This document shows positions 1-5,059 of a stretch of DNA of 5,176 nt, piece by piece. This DNA is from an uncultured Bacillota bacterium. GTDB lineage: Bacteria; Bacillota; Clostridia; Peptostreptococcales; Anaerovoracaceae. Within the stretch, counting starts at the first letter, position 1. Each line of letters opens with the position of its first letter. The notes beneath the pieces were generated by a model. It made no database searches. It was given only the letters and a program-made list of their open reading frames with translations, and was not told the DNA's origin. A program made the translations under genes and the position numbers. The stretch lies in assembly GCA_946638265.1 (NCBI GenBank), contig CAMPBN010000093.1:1-5176 (forward strand), given 5' to 3'.

Positions 1-602
1 ACCTGATCATGTGGGCTACCGAACTCAGACCGTTCCTCATGGGCGTCATCGTTTCAGTGCTGGTAGGTATCTTCCTGACACTGCCTATTTCATCCGCTGC
101 CATCTGCGCAGCTCTTTCCCTGACAGGTCTCGCAGGCGGCGCTGCAGTAGCAGGATGCTGTGCCCAGATGGTGGGCTTTGCCGTTATGAGCTACAAGGAA
201 AACAAACTCGGCGGTCTCATCTCCCAGGGGCTTGGCACCAGCATGCTCCAGATGGGCAACATAGTAAAAAATCCGAAAATTTGGATACCTCCGATTGTTG
301 CTTCCGCCATCACGGGTCCGATTGCAACCTGCATTTTTAAACTTCAGATGAATGGCGCCGCCATCAATTCCGGCATGGGCACCTGCGGCCTTTGCGGCCC
401 TATCGGTGTCATCACAGGCTGGCTGGAGCCGACAGAGTCTGCCGTAGCCTCAGGAGCTGCAGCTATTGTGCCTACTGCGTTTGACTGGATTGGGCTTCTG
501 CTTGTATCCATCGTTCTCCCCGCCGTCCTCACATGGGTTCTGGGACAAATTGCCAGAAAACTGGGTTGGATCAAGGAAAACGATCTGCTGCTCGAAGATT
601 AA
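1..602 (+). CDS. PfoR-like / PTS EIIC-type membrane protein (5' end cut off)
   Basis: The reading frame is open from the left edge (codons in phase from position 3) to TAA at 600-602, showing the last 199 residues. The ATG at position 9 is probably internal because the frame is open upstream and family members are about 330-350 residues long. The visible part is hydrophobic with several membrane segments. It carries stretches I recognise from the PTS_EIIC_2 / COG3641 (PfoR) family: GGLISQGLGTSMLQMGNIVKNP, then IWIPPIVASAITGPIAT, then a Gly-rich GMGTCGLCGPIGVITGW segment. The C-terminus is a short charged cytoplasmic tail. The family is annotated as PTS sugar permease IIC or 'putative toxin regulator'; its real substrate is generally unproven, and no IIA or IIB domain is visible here. 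Several cysteines (GCC, TCGLC, ATC) lie in the conserved core. A strong terminator follows, so this gene is transcriptionally separate from the next operon. Confidence 0.82.
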   Translation, partial: LIMWATELRPFLMGVIVSVLVGIFLTLPISSAAICAALSLTGLAGGAAVAGCCAQMVGFAVMSYKENKLGGLISQGLGTSMLQMGNIVKNPKIWIPPIVASAITGPIATCIFKLQMNGAAINSGMGTCGLCGPIGVITGWLEPTESAVASGAAAIVPTAFDWIGLLLVSIVLPAVLTWVLGQIARKLGWIKENDLLLED

Positions 603-783
603 TTTTTATTAATTGTTCAAAGTACGCAAATTGGAATAATTATTCAAAATACAATATCAATGCAATGCGATATTTATGAAAAAATCACCGCAAACTTGTG
701 ATTATTTCGCCGTGTTAAAGGGTACTTTAACACGGCTTTTTTTTAATTCTCCCCTCTTTTGGTCATACATGATATTAATTTAC
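603..783. other. Intergenic region between the EIIC-like gene and the TRAP operon
   Basis: This AT-rich spacer contains no credible gene. It holds a perfect 12-nt palindrome, GAATAATTATTC (634-645), and two near-identical 10-mers, TTCAAAGTAC (616-625) and TTCAAAATAC (643-652), then the terminator of the upstream gene (709-744). An open frame from 676 runs through this region into the binding-protein gene, but it crosses the terminator and has no ribosome binding site, so it is not the gene start. Confidence 0.6.
709..744 (+). terminator. Rho-independent terminator of the EIIC-like gene
   Basis: Twelve perfect base pairs, GCCGTGTTAAAG (709-720) with CTTTAACACGGC (725-736), enclose a GGTA tetraloop and are followed at once by eight T residues (737-744). 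This is a textbook intrinsic terminator. It lies 107 bp after the upstream stop codon and before the promoter of the TRAP operon, so it separates the two transcription units. Confidence 0.95.
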
Positions 784-813
784 TTGAAAAAACATTCTGA
801 AAACATATATAAT
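784..813 (+). promoter_or_regulatory. Probable sigma-A promoter of the TAXI-TRAP operon
   Basis: TTGAAA (784-789) is followed after 18 bp by TATAAT (808-813), a perfect -10 box and a -35 box with one or two deviations. Transcription would start near 820, giving a leader of about 87 nt before the binding-protein start codon. It lies just downstream of the preceding terminator, where an operon promoter is expected. A second TATAAT at 885-890 sits too close to the ribosome binding site to serve. Confidence 0.7.
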
Positions 814-817
814 TGTC

Positions 818-864
818 TTGGTGGCAAACTTTCGTACACTAAAGCGGCAGTTTATTTCCACCAA
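818..864 (+). promoter_or_regulatory. Predicted stem in the 5' leader of the TRAP operon
   Basis: TTGGTGG (818-824) is perfectly complementary to CCACCAA (858-864). Inside it, AAACT (826-830) pairs with AGTTT (849-853), leaving an 18-nt apical loop. The stem begins at or within a few bases of the predicted transcription start and ends 27 nt before the ribosome binding site, which stays free. It may stabilise the 5' end of an abundant mRNA or form part of a regulatory leader. It matches no riboswitch class I recognise, and no terminator-like T run follows it. Confidence 0.4.
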
Positions 865-906
865 TATACTAGTTATCGTATTCTTATAATTGGAGGAAAA
901 ATTATT

Positions 907-1896
907 ATGAAGAAGAAACTTAGCTTAATCTTAGTTGTAGCTATGGTACTTGTACTTGCGCTTTCCGGTTGCGGTGGCGGAGACAACGGTGGCGGTGGCG
1001 GCGAAGCAGCCGGTCCTGTTAACATCTCCATGGCAACAGGCGGAACTTCCGGTACTTACTACGGATTCTCCGGTATCGTTGCAAATGTACTCAATGAAAA
1101 ATGTGCAGACGCTCTGAAGATTTCTGTTGAATCAACAGGCGCTTCCATGGCAAACGTACAGCTGGTAGCTGCAGGCGAAGCTGATATGGCTATCATCCAG
1201 AACGACGTTATGTACTATGCTTACACAGGTACAGACCTCTTCGAAGGACAGAGCCCTATCACAAACTTCTCAGCAGTTATGACTATGTATCCTGAAACAG
1301 TTCAGATCGTGGCTAACAAGAGCATCACTTCCATCGACCAGCTCAAGGGCAAGAAGGTCTCCGTTGGTGATGCAGGCTCCGGCGTAGAGTTCAACGCAAA
1401 GCAGGTTCTTAACGCTTATGGTATCTCCTTCGACGATATCGTTGTTAACAACCAGGGCTTCGCAGATTCCGCTGACTCCCTCAAGAATGGCACAATCGAC
1501 GCAGCATTCGTAGTAGCAGGCGCTCCTACAACAGCTGTTACAGAGCTGGCTTCCACTTACAACTTCAACATCCTTGCAGTTGATGATGAACACGCTGACG
1601 CTCTCATGAACGATTATGCATTCTACACAAAGACTTCCATTCCTGCAGGCACATACGGCCCTGTAAAGGAAGACGTTCAGACTGTATCCGTAATGGCTAC
1701 TTACATCGCTTCCAACGATCTGTCCGAGGACGCTGTATACTCCTTCGTAAAGGGTATCTTCGACAACCAGGCTGACATCGCTGCAGGCCACGCCAAGGGC
1801 GAACTCATCGACCTCGAAACAGCTGTTTCCGGCGTTTCCGAAGTTCCTTGGCATCCGGGTGCAAAGAAGTACTTTGAAGAACAGGGTGCTCTCTAA
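907..1896 (+). CDS. TAXI-family TRAP transporter solute-binding lipoprotein
   Basis: This 329-residue protein is the extracytoplasmic receptor of a TAXI-type TRAP transporter. The start is ATG 907, with GGAGG at 892-896. It gives a classic lipoprotein signal: KKK at the N-terminus, a hydrophobic run, and lipobox LSGC with Cys22 as the lipid-anchored residue. A flexible Gly-rich linker (about residues 23-36) leads to the binding domain. That domain opens with ISMATGGTSGTYYGFSG (about 40-56), the typical TAXI signature, and continues with ADMAIIQNDV, the LKGKKVSVGDAGSG segment and a late PWHPGAKKYFEEQG tail, all usual for the family. Known TAXI ligands in other organisms include glutamate/glutamine and 2-oxoglutarate-like acids; the ligand here is not readable. 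Codons are strongly biased to C-ending forms (AAC, TTC, GAC, ATC), consistent with high expression. The DUF1850 and permease genes follow in the same operon. Confidence 0.95.
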   Translation: MKKKLSLILVVAMVLVLALSGCGGGDNGGGGGEAAGPVNISMATGGTSGTYYGFSGIVANVLNEKCADALKISVESTGASMANVQLVAAGEADMAIIQNDVMYYAYTGTDLFEGQSPITNFSAVMTMYPETVQIVANKSITSIDQLKGKKVSVGDAGSGVEFNAKQVLNAYGISFDDIVVNNQGFADSADSLKNGTIDAAFVVAGAPTTAVTELASTYNFNILAVDDEHADALMNDYAFYTKTSIPAGTYGPVKEDVQTVSVMATYIASNDLSEDAVYSFVKGIFDNQADIAAGHAKGELIDLETAVSGVSEVPWHPGAKKYFEEQGAL

Positions 1897-2370
1897 TTGC
1901 TAGCCAAAAGAAGATTAATTGTTATAAGCGCAATGGTAATTGCTGTTGCGCTTATAATTTTGACAATCTGTCTTCCCCACACACCAAAACTTGTTTTAAC
2001 CAATGCCAAGACAGGAGAAAATTACGGTTCCTTCCCTCTTGAGGACGGCACCTTTTCTGTAACTTTCGTGCACTCGGTGAACAAATCCCCTGTTTCCGAC
2101 ATTTATGAAATAAGAGATGGCGTGATTTATATGACGGGAACCGTATATTACGGCTTCGGAGCCGGCGTTCCCGATGAGCTTTCCGAAGGTCAAAAACTCA
2201 CCTTCGGTGAGAACGGAGAAATGATTATTTCCGATATGGATCTTAGAATTGACGATTTGGTTTATGTAGTCGGTACTGTTTCCGACCACATTCTAAGGAT
2301 TGGAAATAAAGAAACCAGTCTCAGGGATTTATGTGGCAGGAACAGCAGCGTATCATTCACTGTTAAATGA
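1897..2370 (+). CDS. DUF1850 protein associated with the TAXI-TRAP transporter
   Basis: This 157-residue protein starts at TTG 1897, the base after the preceding TAA, which suggests translational coupling. A modest AGGGTG at 1883-1888 could serve as ribosome binding site. The TTG start yields MLAKRR followed by a hydrophobic helix (about residues 8-26), a well-formed inside-positive signal anchor; the next ATG (residue 13) would remove the positive charges, so TTG is preferred. The outer domain is small and beta-rich. It shows the DUF1850 hallmarks FVHSVNKSPVSDIYEI (about 57-72, with His59-Ser60-Val61 and Glu71) and YYGFGAGVP (84-92). DUF1850 genes are often found between or beside TAXI receptor and permease genes, but their biochemical role is unknown. 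Use of A/T-ending codons is higher than in the preceding gene, fitting weaker expression. Confidence 0.88.
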   Translation: MLAKRRLIVISAMVIAVALIILTICLPHTPKLVLTNAKTGENYGSFPLEDGTFSVTFVHSVNKSPVSDIYEIRDGVIYMTGTVYYGFGAGVPDELSEGQKLTFGENGEMIISDMDLRIDDLVYVVGTVSDHILRIGNKETSLRDLCGRNSSVSFTVK

Positions 2371-2394
2371 TATGCCTTATCGAAAATATTAATT

Positions 2395-2404
2395 AAAGGA
2401 GGTG
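2395..2404 (+). promoter_or_regulatory. Strong ribosome binding site that fixes the permease start
   Basis: AAAGGAGGTG is a near-perfect complement of the 16S rRNA 3' end. The GTG at 2402 lies inside it and cannot be the start. TTG at 2411 lies 8 nt after GGAGG (2398-2402), the usual spacing, so it is taken as the start codon. Confidence 0.85.
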
Positions 2405-2410
2405 GCTGTT

Positions 2411-4387
2411 TTGTTCAATAAAAAAGAAAATGTTGACAAGACTTTGGATGCAAATGTTGCAACCCAAAAAACCATCGTAAATGGAGAAGAGATTGAAGTA
2501 ATGTCTGAAGATGAACTTCAGAAGATTATGGAAAAATATGATACGGAGTCCAATGTCCGGAAGTGGGAAGGTATTCCGCGGCAGGTGGTTCGCTATCTGA
2601 TGGCTGCTTTTGCAGTATATTGTATTTTGCTGAATTTCATATTCAACTGGGAAACCCGTATCGAGCGCGCTTCCTTTGTTGGCGCAATTGTTTTTATGAT
2701 ATTCCTTATCTTCCCTGCTTCTAAAAAGCTGAAGAAGAAAACAAATTCGATTCCTTTTTATGATTTGATTCTGGCTATCGCAGGCGGATTTTCCTACTTC
2801 TATTTCGTAGCAAACTGCCAGGCCATCATCAAGCATGGTATCATGCTGAGCCAGTTTGAAATGATACTCGGAGTTGTGGGCATTTTGGTCACCCTGGAGG
2901 CTTGCCGCCGTGCCGTCGGGCTCCCGATTGTAATCGTATCCTCAGCATTTATGATTTACGGTCTCACCCAGAAATCATTGTTGCTTACCGTATACAACCT
3001 TTTCTACACCACGGAAGGTGTCATCGGTACCCCTACCAGAGCCTGCTCCACATTCATCGTACTCTTCGTACTCTTTGGAGCTTTCCTCAACAAAACAGGT
3101 ATCGCCGATTTCTTTATCGAGCTGGCTAATTCCATCGCCGGCGCATCATGCGGCGGTCCTGCCAAGGTTTCCGTTATCTCGTCCTGCCTTTGCGGTATGG
3201 TGTCCGGATCCTCTGTAGGTAATACCGTTACCACCGGTGCAGTTACCATTCCTCTCATGAAGAAGAACGGTTTTGAGCCTGAATTTGCGGCTGCGGTTGA
3301 GGCGTCCTCCTCCACGGGAGGTCAGATCATGCCGCCTATCATGGGCGCTGCCGCTTTCCTGATGGTGGAATATTCCAATGTATCCTACGGTGTTATCGCC
3401 CTCACGGCATGTATCCCTGCCCTGCTCTACTTCGCAGGCGTATTTATGGCGGTGCATCTGGAAGCAAGAAGAAAAGGCCTCAACGGTCTTAAGAAAGAAG
3501 AACTTCCTAAATTCGGCAATCTGATGCTGGTAAAAGGATTCCTGCTTCTTCCTCTGATTGTCCTGGTTATCCTGATCATGAAAACCACCATGGCTCTGGC
3601 TGCCATCATCGCATCCGTTACCGCCATCGCTGTTTCCATGGTCCGAAAAGAAACAAGGATCAATTTTAACGGTTTTATCGACGCACTTGAAAGCGGTACC
3701 AAGTCCACACTTACCGTGGGAGCGGCCTGCGCGGTTGCCGGAATCATCGCTTGTATCATCACCACAACAGGTATCGGTACCAAGCTGATCAGCGCCATCG
3801 TGGGGCTTGCCAGCGGCAGCCTGTTCGTAGCAATGTTCCTGACCATGCTCACATGCATAGTCCTCGGAATGGGCGTGCCTACCACTGCCAACTACGTAAT
3901 CATGGCCACTACCTGCGCACCGATACTTATCAGCATGGGTATGCCTACACTTTGTGCACACTTCTTCGTATTCTACTTCGGTATCGTGGCCGATATCACA
4001 CCTCCGGTAGCTCTGGCTGCCTACGCAGGTTCGGCTATCGCCGCATCGAAGCCTATGAAGACGGCAGTAACTGCCACCACCATTGCCACAGCGGCATATA
4101 TCGTACCTTTCTGCTTCGGATTTGACTCAGCTCTGCTCTTTATCGACGCTACAGTGGCCGAATCCATCCTGGCAGTAGTTACATGCCTGCTTGGAATGTT
4201 CGGTGTAGCTTCCGGTGTTCGCGGATACTACTTTGGAAACGTAAATCCTCTGTTCCGTATCCTGCTTATTGCCGGCGGACTCTGCATGTGCGTACCGGGC
4301 CTTATCACCGACGCAGTCGGCATCGGCGCTCTGGTGGCAATTTTCATCCTTTCCAAGGGCATCGCCACTATAGGCAGTAAGAAGTAA
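2411..4387 (+). CDS. TRAP transporter permease, 4TM/12TM (DctQM) fusion
   Basis: This 658-residue membrane protein carries both TRAP membrane parts in one chain. A charged cytoplasmic N-terminus (about residues 1-58, ending KWEGIPRQ) leads into a DctQ-like small-subunit region of about four helices (roughly 60-165). The DctM-like region follows. Signatures seen are KTGIADFF near 228-235, GGPAKVSVISSCLCGMVSGS then SVGNTVTTGAVTIPLMKK (about 248-285), EASSSTGGQIMPPIMGAAAF (297-316), GMGVPTTANYV (486-496) and HFFVFYFGIVADITPPVALA (517-536). The paired GSS..GN/T and G-MP-PT..NY type segments are the two pseudo-symmetric ion/substrate sites of the DctM fold. Length and order match the TRAP 4TM/12TM fusion family. 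It should import the ligand delivered by the upstream receptor with a cation gradient. The start is TTG 2411, set by the ribosome binding site. The gene is last in the operon. Confidence 0.95.
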   Translation: MFNKKENVDKTLDANVATQKTIVNGEEIEVMSEDELQKIMEKYDTESNVRKWEGIPRQVVRYLMAAFAVYCILLNFIFNWETRIERASFVGAIVFMIFLIFPASKKLKKKTNSIPFYDLILAIAGGFSYFYFVANCQAIIKHGIMLSQFEMILGVVGILVTLEACRRAVGLPIVIVSSAFMIYGLTQKSLLLTVYNLFYTTEGVIGTPTRACSTFIVLFVLFGAFLNKTGIADFFIELANSIAGASCGGPAKVSVISSCLCGMVSGSSVGNTVTTGAVTIPLMKKNGFEPEFAAAVEASSSTGGQIMPPIMGAAAFLMVEYSNVSYGVIALTACIPALLYFAGVFMAVHLEARRKGLNGLKKEELPKFGNLMLVKGFLLLPLIVLVILIMKTTMALAAIIASVTAIAVSMVRKETRINFNGFIDALESGTKSTLTVGAACAVAGIIACIITTTGIGTKLISAIVGLASGSLFVAMFLTMLTCIVLGMGVPTTANYVIMATTCAPILISMGMPTLCAHFFVFYFGIVADITPPVALAAYAGSAIAASKPMKTAVTATTIATAAYIVPFCFGFDSALLFIDATVAESILAVVTCLLGMFGVASGVRGYYFGNVNPLFRILLIAGGLCMCVPGLITDAVGIGALVAIFILSKGIATIGSKK

Positions 4388-4393
4388 TAATAT

Positions 4394-4539
4394 TAAGCGA
4401 TAACATAGGGTGGTTCGGACCGTTGCGGGTAGCCGGCACTTAGCGATTTGCAAGCGTTAGCGCAGCAAGAGCTTAGTACCGCTGCGTATAGCCCGCACCA
4501 GGCGAGAGCCGTGGTCCGAGAAGCCTATGTTATCGCTTA
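4394..4539. repeat. 146-bp structured element with 16-bp perfect inverted ends (MITE-like or 3' UTR RNA)
   Basis: TAAGCGATAACATAGG (4394-4409) is perfectly complementary to 4524-4539. Further nested pairing on the plus strand: 4414-4423 with 4511-4520 (seven Watson-Crick pairs plus G-T pairs), TGCGGGT (4424-4430) with GCCCGCA (4491-4497), and CGCAGC (4461-4466) with GCTGCG (4481-4486). A GGC-GAGA-GCC hairpin with a GNRA loop (4501-4510) completes a tight three-way junction. The element starts 6 bp after the permease stop. It is GC-richer than its AT-rich surroundings and has no plausible reading frame. TA sits at both outer ends, as expected for a Tc1/IS630-type target duplication. A TCTTTTAT run (4540-4547) follows, so it could also end the operon transcript. 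Family unknown to me. Confidence 0.75.
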
Positions 4540-4549
4540 TCTTTTATAT

Positions 4550-4573
4550 TGCAAAATGTACTTGCATTTTGCA
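4550..4573. repeat. 9-bp inverted repeat overlapping the rpsT promoter
   Basis: TGCAAAATG (4550-4558) and CATTTTGCA (4565-4573) are perfect inverted arms around a 6-nt spacer. The right arm covers the probable -35 hexamer (4562-4567). It could be an operator for a dimeric regulator or a weak hairpin at the end of the upstream transcript. No T run follows, so it is not a terminator by itself. Confidence 0.55.
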
Positions 4574-4590
4574 TCCGTTTAGGGTATATT
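4562..4590 (+). promoter_or_regulatory. Probable promoter of rpsT
   Basis: TTGCAT (4562-4567) and TATATT (4585-4590) are separated by 17 bp, a good sigma-A pair. The start would be near 4597, giving a 5' UTR of about 55 nt before the rpsT ATG. Confidence 0.6.
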
Positions 4591-4651
4591 ATTCTTTGCG
4601 AATAGATTTGCTATTTAAAAAATTTAATAAGAATGTGGGGTGAATTAAACC

Positions 4652-4915
4652 ATGGCAAACATCAAATCCGCAAAGAAAAGAATTTCTGTAATCGACAAGA
4701 AGACAGCAAGAAACAGACGTATCAAGAACCATCTGAAGACTATCCTCAGAAACCTTGACCTGGCTATTGAAGCAGGCGACAAGGCTAAGGCTGAAGAAAA
4801 GCTCAGACTGGCTGAGAAGAAGCTCATGCAGGCTGCTGCAAAGAACACTATTCACAAGAACGCTGCTTCCCGCAAAGTTTCCAGACTTTACAAGAAGTTC
4901 AACAAAGCATTTTAA
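4652..4915 (+). CDS. rpsT: 30S ribosomal protein S20 (bS20)
   Basis: This 87-residue, strongly basic protein is the small-subunit primary binding protein S20, which contacts 16S rRNA. It has the canonical MANIKSAKKR start, RNRRIKNHLKTILRN in the first long helix, a central helix rich in Lys, Glu and Ala, and the conserved C-terminal IHKNAASRKVSRLYKKFNK. Length matches the family. ATG 4652 is preceded by GGGGTG (4637-4642) at 9-nt spacing. It appears to be a single-gene transcription unit with its own promoter and terminator. In E. coli S20 represses its own translation; whether the leader here does so cannot be told. Confidence 0.98.
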   Translation: MANIKSAKKRISVIDKKTARNRRIKNHLKTILRNLDLAIEAGDKAKAEEKLRLAEKKLMQAAAKNTIHKNAASRKVSRLYKKFNKAF

Positions 4916-4917
4916 TT

Positions 4918-4977
4918 CTCACCCGTCCCCACCGGCCTATAAGTTAAATAGGCAAAAGTGAGTAGCCTCGCAAGAGG
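4918..4977 (+). other. Structured 3' UTR of rpsT
   Basis: CTCAC (4918-4922) pairs with GTGAG (4958-4962). Inside, GCCTAT (4935-4940) pairs with ATAGGC (4948-4953) around a 7-nt loop. Immediately after comes CCTC-GCAA-GAGG (4966-4977), a GNRA-loop hairpin. The structure lies between the rpsT stop and the terminator. It may be simple mRNA-end structure or a small RNA released from the rpsT 3' end; I do not recognise a family. Confidence 0.4.
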
Positions 4978-4984
4978 TAAACGC

Positions 4985-5027
4985 AAAAAAGCAGAAGGAT
5001 GTGTCTCCCTTCTGCTTTATTTTTTTT
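4985..5027. terminator. Bidirectional terminator between rpsT and the convergent gene
   Basis: AAAGCAGAAGG (4988-4998) and CCTTCTGCTTT (5008-5018) form an 11-bp stem with a 9-nt loop. On the plus strand it is followed by eight T residues (5020-5027). On the minus strand the A run at 4985-4990 becomes T residues after the stem. It should therefore end both rpsT and the gene arriving from the right. Confidence 0.93.
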
Positions 5028-5059
5028 ATTCTTTTTTGGTTCTTTCTTGATCCCCTCTT

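Noticed and set aside
885..890. TATAAT just before the binding-protein ribosome binding site
   Set aside because: A transcript from it would begin within or after the ribosome binding site, and no -35 box is found at the right distance.
676..906. Upstream extension of the binding-protein frame starting at ATG 676
   Set aside because: It crosses the strong terminator at 709-744, lacks a ribosome binding site, and would bury the clear lipoprotein signal peptide that begins at 907.
1270..1854. Minus-strand open frame of 194 codons opposite the binding protein
   Set aside because: It is antisense to a highly conserved gene with strong codon bias, and its cysteine- and valine-rich translation matches no family I recognise.
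2402..2410. GTG 2402 as the permease start
   Set aside because: The GTG is part of the ribosome binding site AAAGGAGGTG itself; TTG 2411 has ideal spacing.
3146..3961. Long minus-strand open frame (271 codons) opposite the permease
   Set aside because: It is a shadow of the C-rich third codon positions of the permease; its protein is rich in His, Cys, Gly and Asp with no recognisable domain, and it lies wholly antisense to a conserved gene.
4127..4453. Minus-strand open frame running through the inverted-repeat element
   Set aside because: It mostly shadows the permease C-terminus, has no credible ribosome binding site, and its translation has no recognisable family.
4951..4992. Possible GEMM-I (c-di-GMP) aptamer: GGCAAAA, a GNRA hairpin, then ACGCAAA...GC
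   Set aside because: The word order resembles the GEMM core, but the hairpin is lopsided, the second arm is replaced by the terminator, and it lies downstream of rpsT and not in front of a gene on the plus strand. Infernal against Rfam RF01051 would settle it.
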